64,000 nt of DNA from Virgibacillus halotolerans (GCF_016908515.1 NZ_JAFBEA010000004.1:248001-312000), one strand, 5' to 3'. Counted from the stretch's first letter, positions 17,389 to 26,327 are shown. A program made the numbers and translations. Notes: a model not told the origin generated them from the sequence alone.

Positions 17389-17441
17389 TTAAATTACCTC
17401 CCATCTAGTAATGTTTGCTTGAAGCTCAGATGTTGTGGTTT

Positions 17442-17610
17442 CACGAGTTCGAGCTGCTGCGGCCCGAGTTAAGTCAGGTCTCTCCCGATTTCGCGATGCC
17501 GACGCCCGATTTGACAGGGTTCTCTCCCGACCTCACGATGCTGACGCCCGAATTGAGGCGTGGCTCTCCCGTTCTCACCGCCCCGGCGCCCGATTCGTCT
17601 GCCGTGCCAG
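17442..17610. repeat. Degenerate tandem array 2 (21-bp units beginning CCCGA)
   Basis: Units begin at 17463, 17484, 17505, 17526, 17547, 17568 and 17589, all exactly 21 bases. Two alternating subtypes give a 42-base superperiod: odd units end in GGTCTCT-like sequence and even units in GATGCCGACG-like sequence. On the minus strand the unit shares TCGGG and CGCGA with array 1. It occupies the 292-base gap between yvrJ and the DUF2922 gene; no credible gene is there. Confidence 0.8.
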
Positions 17611-17627
17611 CATTCCCTTCTAACCAA

Positions 17628-17661
17628 AACATGACCAGCGGCCACGCCACTGGTCATGTTT
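17628..17661 (-). terminator. Terminator after the DUF2922/DUF1659 genes
   Basis: AAACATGACCAG (17628-17639) pairs perfectly over 12 bases with CTGGTCATGTTT (17650-17661). It lies 20 bases after the DUF2922 stop codon on the minus strand. Confidence 0.75.
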
Positions 17662-17680
17662 CTGATTATTTTCGTTTCAC

Positions 17681-17896
17681 TTAGTCCAATTCAATTTCTT
17701 CCACGATGTTTTCTACGATGCGGGCACTTTTCTTAGCGACCAAGTCTCCACCACTGGATGTAAAAGCATTCTGTGCGATAATCTCATCCATCGCAGCATT
17801 CACTTCATCAGGATCAACGGGTTCTACTGGATTATCCAGTGCGTATGTTACAATTTTCCCGTCTTCGTTTTCGAATTTAAGTTCAATCTTTTTCAT
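17681..17896 (-). CDS. DUF2922 family protein
   Basis: A 71-residue acidic protein (MKKIELKFENEDGKIVTYAL at the start, NPVEPVDPDEVNAAMDEII in the middle, C-terminal IVENIVEEIELD) matching the DUF2922 family of Firmicutes. No enzymatic motif, signal peptide or membrane segment is visible. It is 35 bases downstream of the DUF1659 gene and has an AGGAGGAGATCA-like site. Function is unknown. Confidence 0.8.
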   Translation of the reverse strand: MKKIELKFENEDGKIVTYALDNPVEPVDPDEVNAAMDEIIAQNAFTSSGGDLVAKKSARIVENIVEEIELD

Positions 17897-17931
17897 AAAT
17901 TGATCTCCTCCTTTCTCTTATTTTCTTCTCA

Positions 17932-18156
17932 TTAACCCTCCGCAATACTAGTGCTGTCTTTACGACTGATCGTGTAAAGCGGTCGCTCCTGCAGATCCGC
18001 AAAAGCTAATGCGACTGCATACAACTGATCGGCGTTTGCAGATGTTTTAACGTTGTTGAAATTCTTTGTTTTGTATACAGGCTTACCTGTAGACGTATCG
18101 TTACCATCGTTAAATACCAACTGCAGCTGGGATGTTAATATTTCTGCCACTGCCAT
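17932..18156 (-). CDS. DUF1659 family protein
   Basis: A 74-residue protein matching DUF1659, with VYKTKNFNNVKTSANADQLY in the centre and LYTISRKDSTSI near the C-terminus. ATG 18156 has a strong AAAGGGAGGTGAG site; the open frame upstream to 18165 is not needed. It forms a two-gene unit with the DUF2922 gene. No known activity. Confidence 0.8.
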   Translation of the reverse strand: MAVAEILTSQLQLVFNDGNDTSTGKPVYKTKNFNNVKTSANADQLYAVALAFADLQERPLYTISRKDSTSIAEG

Positions 18157-18219
18157 GTGCCTCACCTCCCTTTCACCACTACAATCGAAAGTAGGTCAAG
18201 AAAGGGGGCATCAAACGAT

Positions 18220-18254
18220 AAAAATAAAAAAACCAGCACATTTCCAGTGCTGGT
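18220..18254 (-). terminator. Terminator of tagA
   Basis: On the minus strand ACCAGCAC (18254-18247) pairs with GTGCTGGT (18239-18232), followed by TTTTTTTATTTTTAT. It begins five bases after the tagA stop. Confidence 0.9.
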
Positions 18255-18258
18255 CCTT

Positions 18259-18993
18259 TCACGATCTTTTCAATATAATACGAATCATAAACTCAAATAC
18301 TTTAAAAATACGCTTGATCCGAAATGGCTCTTTCAATATCCTGTACAACCACTCCAAATTTAATTTAATCCATCCTTCAGGTGCGCGCTTCACCTCGCCA
18401 GCCAGGACATCGAAACTGCCGCCGACCCCCATGAAGAGCCCCTTGGAAAATTTATCCTTATGCTGATCAATCCACAATTCCTGTCGCGGTAATCCGAGGG
18501 CAACCAGTACAATATCTGCATTTGATTGTGCGACATCCTCCACAACTTTCGGATCATCGAGGTCAAAAAAACCATGCTGACGACCGGCAATGTTTAGATT
18601 AGGGAATTTCTTCTCCATTTCCAGAACCATTTTTTCATTTATATATTCCTTTGCCCCAAGAAAATAGCAACTCATCCCCTGGTCTTCAGCAAAATCCAGT
18701 AAATCAAGCACCAATTCAATACCCGTAATTCTTTCCTGTAGCGGCTGCTTCATATATTTTGCTGCAAGCAGGATACCTGCACCGTCCGGGACCACATAGT
18801 TTGCCGATTCGACGATTCTTTTATAGGCAGCGTCTTCTCTTGTCTTCATTACGATTTCCGGATTTGCGGTCACGACAAAGGTCTTTTCTCTTTTATCTAA
18901 TCGAGGAAAAAGATGATGATTTAAAAAGTCTTTTTTTGTCGTATTTAAAAAGTTAATATCCATTATCGACACTGTTTGATTGGAATCTACCAT
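18259..18993 (-). CDS. tagA: N-acetylmannosaminyltransferase (WecG/TagA/CpsF family)
   Basis: A 244-residue GT26 enzyme that transfers N-acetylmannosamine from UDP-ManNAc to undecaprenyl-PP-GlcNAc, the committed step of WTA linkage-unit synthesis at the inner membrane face. Conserved segments are VTANPEIV, YVVPDGAGILLAAKYM with the catalytic-region aspartate, YFLGAKE and NADIVLVALGLPRQELWI. The ATG at 18993 follows AAAGG; a GTG at 19011 is an alternative. It is divergent from the LCP gene across a region holding a WalR-type site. UDP-ManNAc would be supplied by MnaA at 53308-54483. Confidence 0.92.
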   Translation of the reverse strand: MVDSNQTVSIMDINFLNTTKKDFLNHHLFPRLDKREKTFVVTANPEIVMKTREDAAYKRIVESANYVVPDGAGILLAAKYMKQPLQERITGIELVLDLLDFAEDQGMSCYFLGAKEYINEKMVLEMEKKFPNLNIAGRQHGFFDLDDPKVVEDVAQSNADIVLVALGLPRQELWIDQHKDKFSKGLFMGVGGSFDVLAGEVKRAPEGWIKLNLEWLYRILKEPFRIKRIFKVFEFMIRIILKRS

Positions 18994-19048
18994 GTTATTG
19001 CAACCTTTCACATCTTTACATGTCTAATATTGACTAATCTTACGAAAT

Positions 19049-19093
19049 TGTAACACAATTGTTATTTACGAAGAGCCCAATTCATAGTACAAT
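19049..19093 (+). promoter_or_regulatory. WalR-type direct repeat and LCP promoter in the tagA/LCP intergenic region
   Basis: TGTAAC-ACAAT-TGTTAT (19049-19065) matches the WalR consensus TGTWAH-N5-TGTWAH exactly. It abuts a plus-strand promoter candidate, TTTACG (19065-19070), 17 bases, TACAAT (19088-19093). B. subtilis WalR controls WTA genes, so regulation of tagA and/or the LCP gene is likely. Inference from motif match. Confidence 0.6.
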
Positions 19094-19243
19094 AAAGAAT
19101 AGTTTTCATACTTCAGGTTAAGTTTTTTATTACTGAGAATAGGATATCATTAAATAGTTCTTTTTCCTATTCTAATTGTGCCCGAATTCTAACTTTCATT
19201 CATATATAAGTCAAACACGACAAACTAAGGGAGATTTACTTTT

Positions 19244-20308
19244 ATGTCAAGCAAAAATCCGTACGGGACACGCGTTGTCCAAAAAAAGAAGCGGAAATTC
19301 CGTAAAAAACTATACTTTATTCTGATCCCTATTCTCGTAGTATTTGTAGGTGTATTATCCTACGCTACCTACCTATATGCAAAAGCAGATTCGGTATTAT
19401 CCGATTCCTACGAGAGCGACAGAGGTAAATCGGAACTGCGGCAAAATGCTGTTGATCCAAATATTGATAACGTCTCTGTTCTCATTATGGGTGTAGATGC
19501 AAGTGATGTTCGCGCGAATGCGGAAAGTTCCAGAACAGATGCATTGATGGTCGCCACATTGAATAAGGACGATAAAAGTGTAAAACTGTTGAGCATCCCA
19601 CGTGACTCTTATGTTTATATTCCGGAGGTTGGCTACGAATCAAAAATCAACCATGCGCATGCATATGGCGGAACAAAGGCTGCTATTGACACCGTTGAAA
19701 ATCTACTCGATATTCCAATAGACTACTATGTGAAAGTGAACTTCGAAGCATTCATCGATGTTGTCGATGCTATTGATGGCATTGAATATGATGTCCCTTA
19801 TGAATTTACAGAACAGGATTCCACAGATAAAGCGAATGCGATCCATCTAATGGAAGGCGAACAAAAACTGGACGGCGAACAAGCTCTTGCCTTGGCCCGG
19901 ACAAGGAAGATGGACAGTGACCTTGAACGTGGAAAAAGACAACAGGAAATCATCAAAGCAATTGTCCAAAAATCGGTATCCGTCAATTCTGTTTTAAAGT
20001 ATGATAATATCATTGAAGCAATTGGCAGCAACATGACAACAAATATGACCTTTTCTGAAATGAAAAGCTTCATCTCTTACGGAACCCAAGGAAAGAATTT
20101 AAACTTTGAAACATTGAGTTTAGATGGTGTTGATTATCAACCAGGGAATACGTATTATTGGCAAGTCGATGAAGATGCGCTGGCAGAGACCCAGCAACTA
20201 TTGAAAAACCATTTAGATATTGAAGATACAAGCCTAACAGAGGATAACGATGACGTTGATTCCAACAGCTTGAATAGCGCAGAAGACGAAAATAAACCTA
20301 CCAATTGA
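19244..20308 (+). CDS. LytR-CpsA-Psr (LCP) family wall-polymer ligase
   Basis: A 354-residue protein with a very basic N-terminus, one membrane anchor (about 24-46) and an extracytoplasmic LCP domain (about 75-260). Visible conserved features are RTDALMVATL, LLSIPRDSYVYIP and ALALARTRKMDSDLERGKRQQEII, which supply the acidic and arginine residues that hold the polyprenyl pyrophosphate. LCP enzymes (TagT/U/V) transfer lipid-linked WTA to peptidoglycan. AAGGGAG precedes the ATG. The C-terminus is an acidic tail. Its position opposite tagA supports a TagU-like role. Confidence 0.9.
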   Translation: MSSKNPYGTRVVQKKKRKFRKKLYFILIPILVVFVGVLSYATYLYAKADSVLSDSYESDRGKSELRQNAVDPNIDNVSVLIMGVDASDVRANAESSRTDALMVATLNKDDKSVKLLSIPRDSYVYIPEVGYESKINHAHAYGGTKAAIDTVENLLDIPIDYYVKVNFEAFIDVVDAIDGIEYDVPYEFTEQDSTDKANAIHLMEGEQKLDGEQALALARTRKMDSDLERGKRQQEIIKAIVQKSVSVNSVLKYDNIIEAIGSNMTTNMTFSEMKSFISYGTQGKNLNFETLSLDGVDYQPGNTYYWQVDEDALAETQQLLKNHLDIEDTSLTEDNDDVDSNSLNSAEDENKPTN

Positions 20309-20316
20309 AATTAAGA

Positions 20317-20347
20317 AAAGCTGCTGACCATGATGGTTAGCAGCTTT
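20317..20347. terminator. Terminator after the LCP gene
   Basis: AAAGCTGCT (20317-20325) pairs with AGCAGCTTT (20339-20347), with additional ACCA/TGGT pairing inside, then TATTTTTAT. It lies nine bases after the LCP stop and can also serve convergent tagO. Confidence 0.85.
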
Positions 20348-20383
20348 ATTTTTATCAGTTTGTCCACTCAATGTAATTTCACT

Positions 20384-21439
20384 TTAAGGTCTATGACGTA
20401 TCGCATTATACAGGTTTGTTAACGGTTTAAAGTCACTATTGATCATTTCCAGGTTTTCAATGAGCGCCAGAAGCACAAACATGGCAACGAAGAAGATAAG
20501 TAATGAGCCCCCGATCGTTGTCATCGAAAATAAGATACCCGATAAACTGAACATCAAGCTTAATGCATACATGACTAAGACCGTTTGTTTATGTGTGAAG
20601 CCAATTTTGACCAATCGATGATGCAAGTGGGCACTGTCTGGACTTGAAATTGGCTTTTTATTTATATATCTTCTAACAATGGCTATCAATGTATCCGAAA
20701 TCGGAACCCCTAGGATAAATATCGGGATAATAAACGAAACAATCGTTACATTTTTAAACCCAAGTAGGGCCAACACAGCAATCATATAGCCTAAGAAAAG
20801 CGCACCAGTGTCACCCATAAAGATTTTTGCCGGATAGAAATTGTAACGCAAAAATCCAATGGTACTAAAAAACAGGACCAGCGCCATAGTCGTAACGTAC
20901 ACATCCCCCATCATCATTGCCATCCCAGCAATGCTGAGTAACGCAATCGATGAAACACCTGCAGCCAGCCCGTCCAATCCATCAATCAGGTTAATCGCGT
21001 TGGTAATCCCAACGATCCAGAAAATCGTAATAACGGAGCTCAGAAAACCAAATTCAATCTGCCCGCCAAATGGTAAGTTGATGAATTCAACTTGTAGACC
21101 ACCCCAAAAAACGACGAGACAAGCAGCTACAATTTGCAGGATAAACTTGGTTTTCGCTGATATATCAAAGATGTCATCGACAAATCCAACACCAATAATG
21201 AGAATCCCACCACAAATAATCGCAACATGGTAAGGACTTTCCGGTTGCAAAATGATTAACCCGATAATAAAACTAGTGAAAATTGCGAGACCACCCAGTG
21301 TTGGGATCGGGCTTTTGTGCACCTTTCGATCATTCGGTTTATCGGTTATATTTAGTTTTTTTATATATTTAATGGCAATCGGTGTAATACACAGTGAAAT
21401 GATTGCCGTTATCGAGGCTAAAAGTACAATATGAATCAC
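20384..21439 (-). CDS. tagO: Undecaprenyl-phosphate N-acetylglucosaminyl 1-phosphate transferase
   Basis: A 351-residue polytopic membrane enzyme (about 11 helices) of the MraY/WecA/TagO family. It starts WTA and related polymers by moving GlcNAc-1-P onto undecaprenyl phosphate. Diagnostic motifs are present: KVHKSPIPTLGG, VGFVDDIFD with the DD pair, TNAINLIDGLDGL, IFMGDTGALFLG and the histidine motif SAHLHHRL. It lies 48 bases after the GT4 gene on the same strand, so the two may be co-transcribed. It feeds tagA and probably the polysaccharide genes next door. Confidence 0.93.
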   Translation of the reverse strand: MIHIVLLASITAIISLCITPIAIKYIKKLNITDKPNDRKVHKSPIPTLGGLAIFTSFIIGLIILQPESPYHVAIICGGILIIGVGFVDDIFDISAKTKFILQIVAACLVVFWGGLQVEFINLPFGGQIEFGFLSSVITIFWIVGITNAINLIDGLDGLAAGVSSIALLSIAGMAMMMGDVYVTTMALVLFFSTIGFLRYNFYPAKIFMGDTGALFLGYMIAVLALLGFKNVTIVSFIIPIFILGVPISDTLIAIVRRYINKKPISSPDSAHLHHRLVKIGFTHKQTVLVMYALSLMFSLSGILFSMTTIGGSLLIFFVAMFVLLALIENLEMINSDFKPLTNLYNAIRHRP

Positions 21440-21487
21440 TTAGCCCACCTCATTTTTTATAATGTCATATGGAATGTATTTGAAAAG

Positions 21488-22603
21488 TTACATTCCTGTG
21501 TTGTCTTTCATACTTAGGTATACATTATAAACGTTTTCGGCAAAATTCTCTACTGTAAATTTAATCGAGGCATGTGCTTGTAGCTTCTTCCCTATTAAGG
21601 ATAACATTCCCCGTTTGTATAAAAGCAATGCGTCCTCCATGGCAGCAGCGATCTCTGAGACATTACCAACATCTACTTTCCAGCCGACAGATTGATTTAA
21701 AATTAATTCACTAACGCCACCAACGTCCGTTGCAATAACCGGCGTTTCGGCCCTGGCAGATTCTAATAATACAAGTGGAAAGCTTTCACTAACTGAAGTT
21801 AACAATGTGATATCCGCCAATTGGTAAAAACAATCCACATCATGCCGGTGTCCCATAAAGTGAACATGGTCTCCGATACCAAGTTGAACAGCTAATCGCT
21901 GTAACTCCTCCTTTAAAGAGCCTTCTCCCAGCAGCACAAGCTGACAATTGGGCTGTTTAGTCATTAGCTTAGCAAATGCTTCAAAGGCCACAGGATGTCC
22001 TTTAACACGTTCCAGTCGGGCGACCATCAGAAAGACAAAATCACCTTCTGCAAATCCGAATTCTGCTTTCGTATATGCTTTCTCCGTATTTTTATGAAAA
22101 TCAATCCCATTTAATGCTGTAATAATTTTGCCATCTGACACCCCTGCATCCTGTAAACAGGTGCGAAATGGTTCGGAAATTGCGATCAACTTATCCGCAT
22201 GTTTAATCGCACCAACATTTAATTTGCATAGAAAATTACCATACATGCCCTTCCCCATAAAATCGAGTAGTGGGTTGCTGTGTATGGTTACAATCCATTG
22301 GAATGGAACGATCCTTCGTAAAATATTCGCATACACATTGGCACGCGGTCCGTGTGTATGTACAAAGTTTATTTTTTCCTGTTTGATATAGTTCCTTATT
22401 TTACTAATTAAGGGAACGCTCATTTTCATGTTGTTGGCAAAGTGAACCGTCTGAATCCCGGCCGCTTCTGCCCGCTCCATCAGCTCGCCTTTTTCCAATA
22501 CGCCAAGCACAAATTGCTTACGATCCAGCTGCTGAAGTAATGCGAGAATATGATGCATTCCTCCCCCAGTTTCGTTACCAGCGTTTAAATGCAAAATTTT
22601 CAT
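21488..22603 (-). CDS. Glycosyltransferase family 4
   Basis: About 371 residues with a GT-B fold: N-terminal HLNAGNETGGG, FVHTHGPRANVY and IVTIHSNPL, and a C-terminal donor site with MVARLERVKGH, LLGEGSLKEELQ, FMGHRHDV and the EX7E motif ESFPLVLLE. It probably adds a sugar to a lipid-linked polysaccharide on the cytoplasmic side. The start is ambiguous: MKILHL at 22603 is the usual family start, while MTCAMK at 22615 is possible. It precedes tagO on the same strand and is divergent from the Wzy-like gene, with array 3 between them. Confidence 0.85.
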   Translation of the reverse strand: MKILHLNAGNETGGGMHHILALLQQLDRKQFVLGVLEKGELMERAEAAGIQTVHFANNMKMSVPLISKIRNYIKQEKINFVHTHGPRANVYANILRRIVPFQWIVTIHSNPLLDFMGKGMYGNFLCKLNVGAIKHADKLIAISEPFRTCLQDAGVSDGKIITALNGIDFHKNTEKAYTKAEFGFAEGDFVFLMVARLERVKGHPVAFEAFAKLMTKQPNCQLVLLGEGSLKEELQRLAVQLGIGDHVHFMGHRHDVDCFYQLADITLLTSVSESFPLVLLESARAETPVIATDVGGVSELILNQSVGWKVDVGNVSEIAAAMEDALLLYKRGMLSLIGKKLQAHASIKFTVENFAENVYNVYLSMKDNTGM

Positions 22604-22723
22604 AGCGCAAGTCATCCCTTTGATTTCATGATGTAGTAAATTAATATAACCAACTCCATCAAGATATATAATCAACGGGTGAATATTTGCCCGTAACATG
22701 TCCATAATTGAAAGTAGATATAC

Positions 22724-22784
22724 GAGAGACGCAAGTTGGCGCACCGACCGCGCGAGTTGATGCACCTGTCGAGCGAGTTGATAT
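22724..22784. repeat. Degenerate tandem array 3 (about three 21-bp units)
   Basis: Between the divergent GT4 and Wzy-like genes, units sharing GCGAGTTGATGCACC recur at 21 bases (around 22731, 22752 and 22770). A unit matches about 12 of 21 positions of the array 1 unit, including GCGA and TT. It lies directly upstream of the Wzy-like gene start. Confidence 0.6.
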
Positions 22785-22812
22785 TATTTTGTTGTTAGGA
22801 TCGTGATTTTAT

Positions 22813-24096
22813 ATGGGAAATGGGATGGAACGAAGCGATCGGTTTATATTTTGGCTCATTATCATCCAGCCGATAATTGATTTGATCACATCTTTATCCA
22901 ATCAATTCAATATACTAACCATTGGGGCTTTATCACGTAGCCTTATCATGGGCGTTTTATTTGTCTATATAGCGGCTTATTTCATTCGAAGACAGCGAAA
23001 AATGCTTTGGCTGTTTGTCGGTTCCTTTGCAGCAATTCTAATCACGTTCGTTATTAACTTTTTACTAAAAGAAAATTACTTCCTGTTTCAAGAAGTAAAC
23101 TTTGCTTTAAAAACGAGTTATTATCTGACGATGATCTTTCTTGCGATCCTGCTGATTAAACGCAACAAAATAAGCAAAACACTACTATACCAAGCAACCA
23201 AGGTCATCAGTTTAATCGTCGGTACTAGTTATTGGCTGGCCATCGTAACCCATTCAAGTATACAGAGCTATTCCTATGATAGTGTCGGCTATTCAGGCTG
23301 GTTTTTTGCTGCAAACGAATTAAGCGTGATCGTCATTATCCTGCTAGGTTTATCCGTCAGCAACTTGTTATTTGATAAAACGTTCACCGCTTGGCTGGCA
23401 TTTATATTTATCGTCAGTATGTTGCCGATGATTGGTACAAAGACAGCTTTTTTCGGCGGCTTATTCATACTAGGTCTATCGGTGATTTCCTGGTTGTTAC
23501 AATGTAATTTTAAGATTTGGCAAAATAAAAGTATGCTATTCATGCTAGTGATTGTCGTATTGTTGTTCTGCTTTATTCCCTTTTCACCAATCGCATCCAA
23601 CACGGCACAGATCGGCGCTCAAACAAATCAGGCGCCCGAACAAGACGTGATACCCACAACAGAAAATGAGGGCTCCGTTTTCATGCGTAAGCTGTTAAGC
23701 TCTCGAAATATTTATTTTCAGAACACCATAGCCGACTACGAAGCAGCGAACGGATTACGAAAAGCTTTTGGACTTGGGTATGCTGGGGATTATAAACAAG
23801 AACCCAAGCTAATCGAGATGGATTTCTTCGATCTCTTTTTCAGCTATGGAATAATCGGGATCTTCTGCTTAATTGCACCGTTGCTTTATTTGGTCAAACA
23901 GGTTTTATCGGCAATTTTGCCAATCAATATAGAAAAGATGACATTGTTTATCACGCTAGGTATTTGTTTCGGAATCGCATTTTTAGCTGGTCATGTGCTC
24001 TTCGCACCATCTGTCATGACATATACAGCAATACTTTTTGTCACGTTAGGGGTGGGGAAATATGACAATGGTGAGCATCATCGTACCCGTGTATAA
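22813..24096 (+). CDS. O-antigen ligase/polymerase-like membrane protein
   Basis: A 427-residue protein with about 10-11 hydrophobic segments and a larger extracytoplasmic loop near residues 255-330. This profile is typical of Wzy-like polymerases and O-antigen ligases. Motif conservation is low in this family, so the call rests on topology and context (GTs, flippase, pyruvyl transferase). The ribosome site is weak (AGGATC, rather distant). Its last 35 bases overlap the following GT2 gene. It would polymerise or ligate lipid-linked repeats outside the membrane. Confidence 0.65.
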   Translation: MGNGMERSDRFIFWLIIIQPIIDLITSLSNQFNILTIGALSRSLIMGVLFVYIAAYFIRRQRKMLWLFVGSFAAILITFVINFLLKENYFLFQEVNFALKTSYYLTMIFLAILLIKRNKISKTLLYQATKVISLIVGTSYWLAIVTHSSIQSYSYDSVGYSGWFFAANELSVIVIILLGLSVSNLLFDKTFTAWLAFIFIVSMLPMIGTKTAFFGGLFILGLSVISWLLQCNFKIWQNKSMLFMLVIVVLLFCFIPFSPIASNTAQIGAQTNQAPEQDVIPTTENEGSVFMRKLLSSRNIYFQNTIADYEAANGLRKAFGLGYAGDYKQEPKLIEMDFFDLFFSYGIIGIFCLIAPLLYLVKQVLSAILPINIEKMTLFITLGICFGIAFLAGHVLFAPSVMTYTAILFVTLGVGKYDNGEHHRTRV

Positions 24097-25102
24097 CGCG
24101 GAAAACTACTTACGCCATTGCGTAAATAGTATCAAGGCACAAACATATAAAAATATAGAAATTATCCTGATCAATGACGGATCGACAGATGGCAGCGGAG
24201 ATATTTGTAATGAACTCGCTACAACCGATGCGCGGATACATGTTATTCATCAGGAAAATAGTGGCCCTGCCCATGCGAGGAATAGGGGATTAGAGACGGC
24301 AGTTGGCACGTACATACAATTTGTCGATGCAGACGATACGATCCAACCAACCATGACAGCGCAATTGGTTGGAGCCATGAAAGCTGGCACCGATCTCGTT
24401 ATCTGTGGATATCAATCGATTGCCATGAATCGGACGACGACAACACATCTACCATCGATTGCAGGCATCTACCCAAAGAAGGCATTTATACAACATGTTG
24501 GTGCGCTTTACAAAGACACCATTCTGCCATCCCCATGCAATAAACTGTATCTTCGTAATCTGATAAATGATTATACGATCCGCTTCATGGAAAGCCTGCG
24601 ATTAGGGGAAGACCTGCTATTTAATCTTGCTTATCTTCATGTCTGCACAGCCGTCAACTTGATCAAGCGCCCACTCTATAACTATGCACTGGTCGAAACA
24701 TCGATAACAAGAAGTTTCAACAAACGTTTGTTTGAAAATCAACAGATGTTGTTTGACAACGTCCGTGCGTTTTTAGAACGGGAAAATCAGTATCACGGAG
24801 ACAATCGATATTTTCTGGAAGTAATTTATATCAATAGCGTTATCAACTGCCTGAACAACTTATTTCATCAACATAGTCCCCTAACCGCCAAACAAAAGAA
24901 ACAACAAATAGCCGCGATCGTTGCGGATGATACTTTAAAAGAAAACGGAACGCACTTTAAGGGAAGCCGCCAATCACGATTCGTTGGACGTCTAATTAAC
25001 ATGCAGTCGATTGCTGCCGTCTATTGTTTCTTTAAGGCCAAGCGCTTTTTACAATATCGAATGCCTGCATTGTTCTATTTATTAAAAAAGGCAAACTATT
25101 GA
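24062..25102 (+). CDS. Glycosyltransferase family 2
   Basis: A 346-residue GT-A enzyme with the classic start MVSIIVPVYNAENYLRHCV, the nucleotide-binding LINDGSTDGS and the metal-binding FVDADDTI (DXD-type), followed by LGEDLLFNLAYL as acceptor-side segment. Start candidates are ATG 24062 and ATG 24068; the latter has better spacing from GGTGGGG. It overlaps the end of the Wzy-like gene, suggesting translational coupling. Sugar donor and acceptor are unknown. Confidence 0.88.
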   Translation: MTMVSIIVPVYNAENYLRHCVNSIKAQTYKNIEIILINDGSTDGSGDICNELATTDARIHVIHQENSGPAHARNRGLETAVGTYIQFVDADDTIQPTMTAQLVGAMKAGTDLVICGYQSIAMNRTTTTHLPSIAGIYPKKAFIQHVGALYKDTILPSPCNKLYLRNLINDYTIRFMESLRLGEDLLFNLAYLHVCTAVNLIKRPLYNYALVETSITRSFNKRLFENQQMLFDNVRAFLERENQYHGDNRYFLEVIYINSVINCLNNLFHQHSPLTAKQKKQQIAAIVADDTLKENGTHFKGSRQSRFVGRLINMQSIAAVYCFFKAKRFLQYRMPALFYLLKKANY

Positions 25103-25118
25103 AGGAAGGGCGGAGCAG

Positions 25119-26201
25119 ATGAAACAGGTCATGATTTACGCATATACCCGGTTCAATTTCGGGGATGATTTATTGATTCATACGCTATGTCAGCGTTACC
25201 CGGATACAACCTTTATCTTACATGCACCTAAAGCATACAAACACACTTTCAAGCAATTGGAAAATATCCGCATCCATCCAAGTGACACACTGTTTGCCCG
25301 CGGGATCCGTTATATCTTTAAAAAGTTACAGCTCGAGCCCTTCTACTATCGGCTACTGGCAAATGGATGCGATGCAGCCGTACATGTTGGCGGTTCGCTG
25401 TTCATGCAACAGGCCGATTGGCAGGAAAACGTTCAGACAACGAAAGCAATAAGCATTAAGGGGAAGCCCTTTTTTCTATTGGGAGCAAACTTTGGGCCAT
25501 ACGTAGAGGCAGATTTCTATCGTCAGCATAAGAAAATATTTCAAAGCTACACCGATATCTGTTTCCGGGAACAGCATTCCTATGATTTATTTAAAGACCT
25601 GAACAATGTTCGCAAGGCAGATGATATCGGATTCCAATTGGATAAAATGGACACGGCCCAGGAGGATAAATCCATTGTCATCTCAGTCATCAAACCGTCC
25701 ATTCGCAAACACCTATCAGGATATGATGCGCTCTACTACCAAAAAATGCGGGAGATTGCGGTTTATTTTATCACGAAAGGCTACCACGTGATATTCATAT
25801 CCTTTTGCGAAGCGGAGAAAGATGATGAAGCAATCGAAAAGATCGCGCAAGGCATCCCAGCCGACTATATGGAGCATATTAGCAAACATTTTTATCGGAC
25901 AAATATAGAAGCAACACTAAAAATCATCGCCCGCTCCCAATGTGTTGTAGCAACAAGGTTCCATGCAATGATTGTTGGCTGGGTATTCCATAAACCCGTC
26001 TTCCCGATTGTTTATAGTGACAAAATGACCCATGTACTCGAGGATATCGCATTCAATGGAGGCACAAAGGACTTCACTCAGTTGGAAGAACTCGCGGCTG
26101 AACAGGTATTTAATCATTTACAGACGGATCCAATCGATGTCTCAAAACAAGTTAACAATGCAGCCAAGCAGTTTTTGAAGTTAGACGCTTTTTTGCAGTA
26201 A
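25119..26201 (+). CDS. Polysaccharide pyruvyl transferase family protein
   Basis: A 360-residue protein of the CsaB/WcaK family. N-terminal YTRFNFGDDLLIHTL, the central VHVGGSLFMQ and FFLLGANFGPYV, and VVATRFHAMIVGWVFHKPVFP near the C-terminus match the family pattern. These enzymes move pyruvate from phosphoenolpyruvate onto polymer sugars as ketals. In bacilli CsaB-modified wall polymers anchor surface proteins; whether that applies here is unknown, and no SLH protein is in the window. GGAAGGGCGGAG precedes the ATG. It is 16 bases after the GT2 gene. Confidence 0.85.
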   Translation: MKQVMIYAYTRFNFGDDLLIHTLCQRYPDTTFILHAPKAYKHTFKQLENIRIHPSDTLFARGIRYIFKKLQLEPFYYRLLANGCDAAVHVGGSLFMQQADWQENVQTTKAISIKGKPFFLLGANFGPYVEADFYRQHKKIFQSYTDICFREQHSYDLFKDLNNVRKADDIGFQLDKMDTAQEDKSIVISVIKPSIRKHLSGYDALYYQKMREIAVYFITKGYHVIFISFCEAEKDDEAIEKIAQGIPADYMEHISKHFYRTNIEATLKIIARSQCVVATRFHAMIVGWVFHKPVFPIVYSDKMTHVLEDIAFNGGTKDFTQLEELAAEQVFNHLQTDPIDVSKQVNNAAKQFLKLDAFLQ

Positions 26202-26233
26202 AGAAAGTATAATCCTATTTCTTTCCGCTCACT

Positions 26234-26310
26234 GGTTTCGCAACGTCAATACTAGCACGTCCTGTGCGTCGTAAGTGCAACAAAGGCTTGGCGATAAGCC
26301 AAGTTTTCTA
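26234..26310 (+). terminator. Two-hairpin intergenic element with terminator
   Basis: Between the pyruvyl transferase and flippase genes, CTTGGC (26287-26292) pairs with GCCAAG (26298-26303) and is followed by TTTTCT, a plausible terminator. Just upstream GCAC-GTCCT-GTGC forms a second small hairpin. The whole stretch looks like a compact repeat-type element. Confidence 0.5.
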
Positions 26311-26327
26311 AAAGGGGTAGACAATTT

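Noticed and set aside
17415-17684. Three overlapping open frames (62-89 codons) with heptad-like P-D-L repeats
   Set aside because: Same cause as above in array 2; all three frames stay open on both strands, which is not a coding signature.
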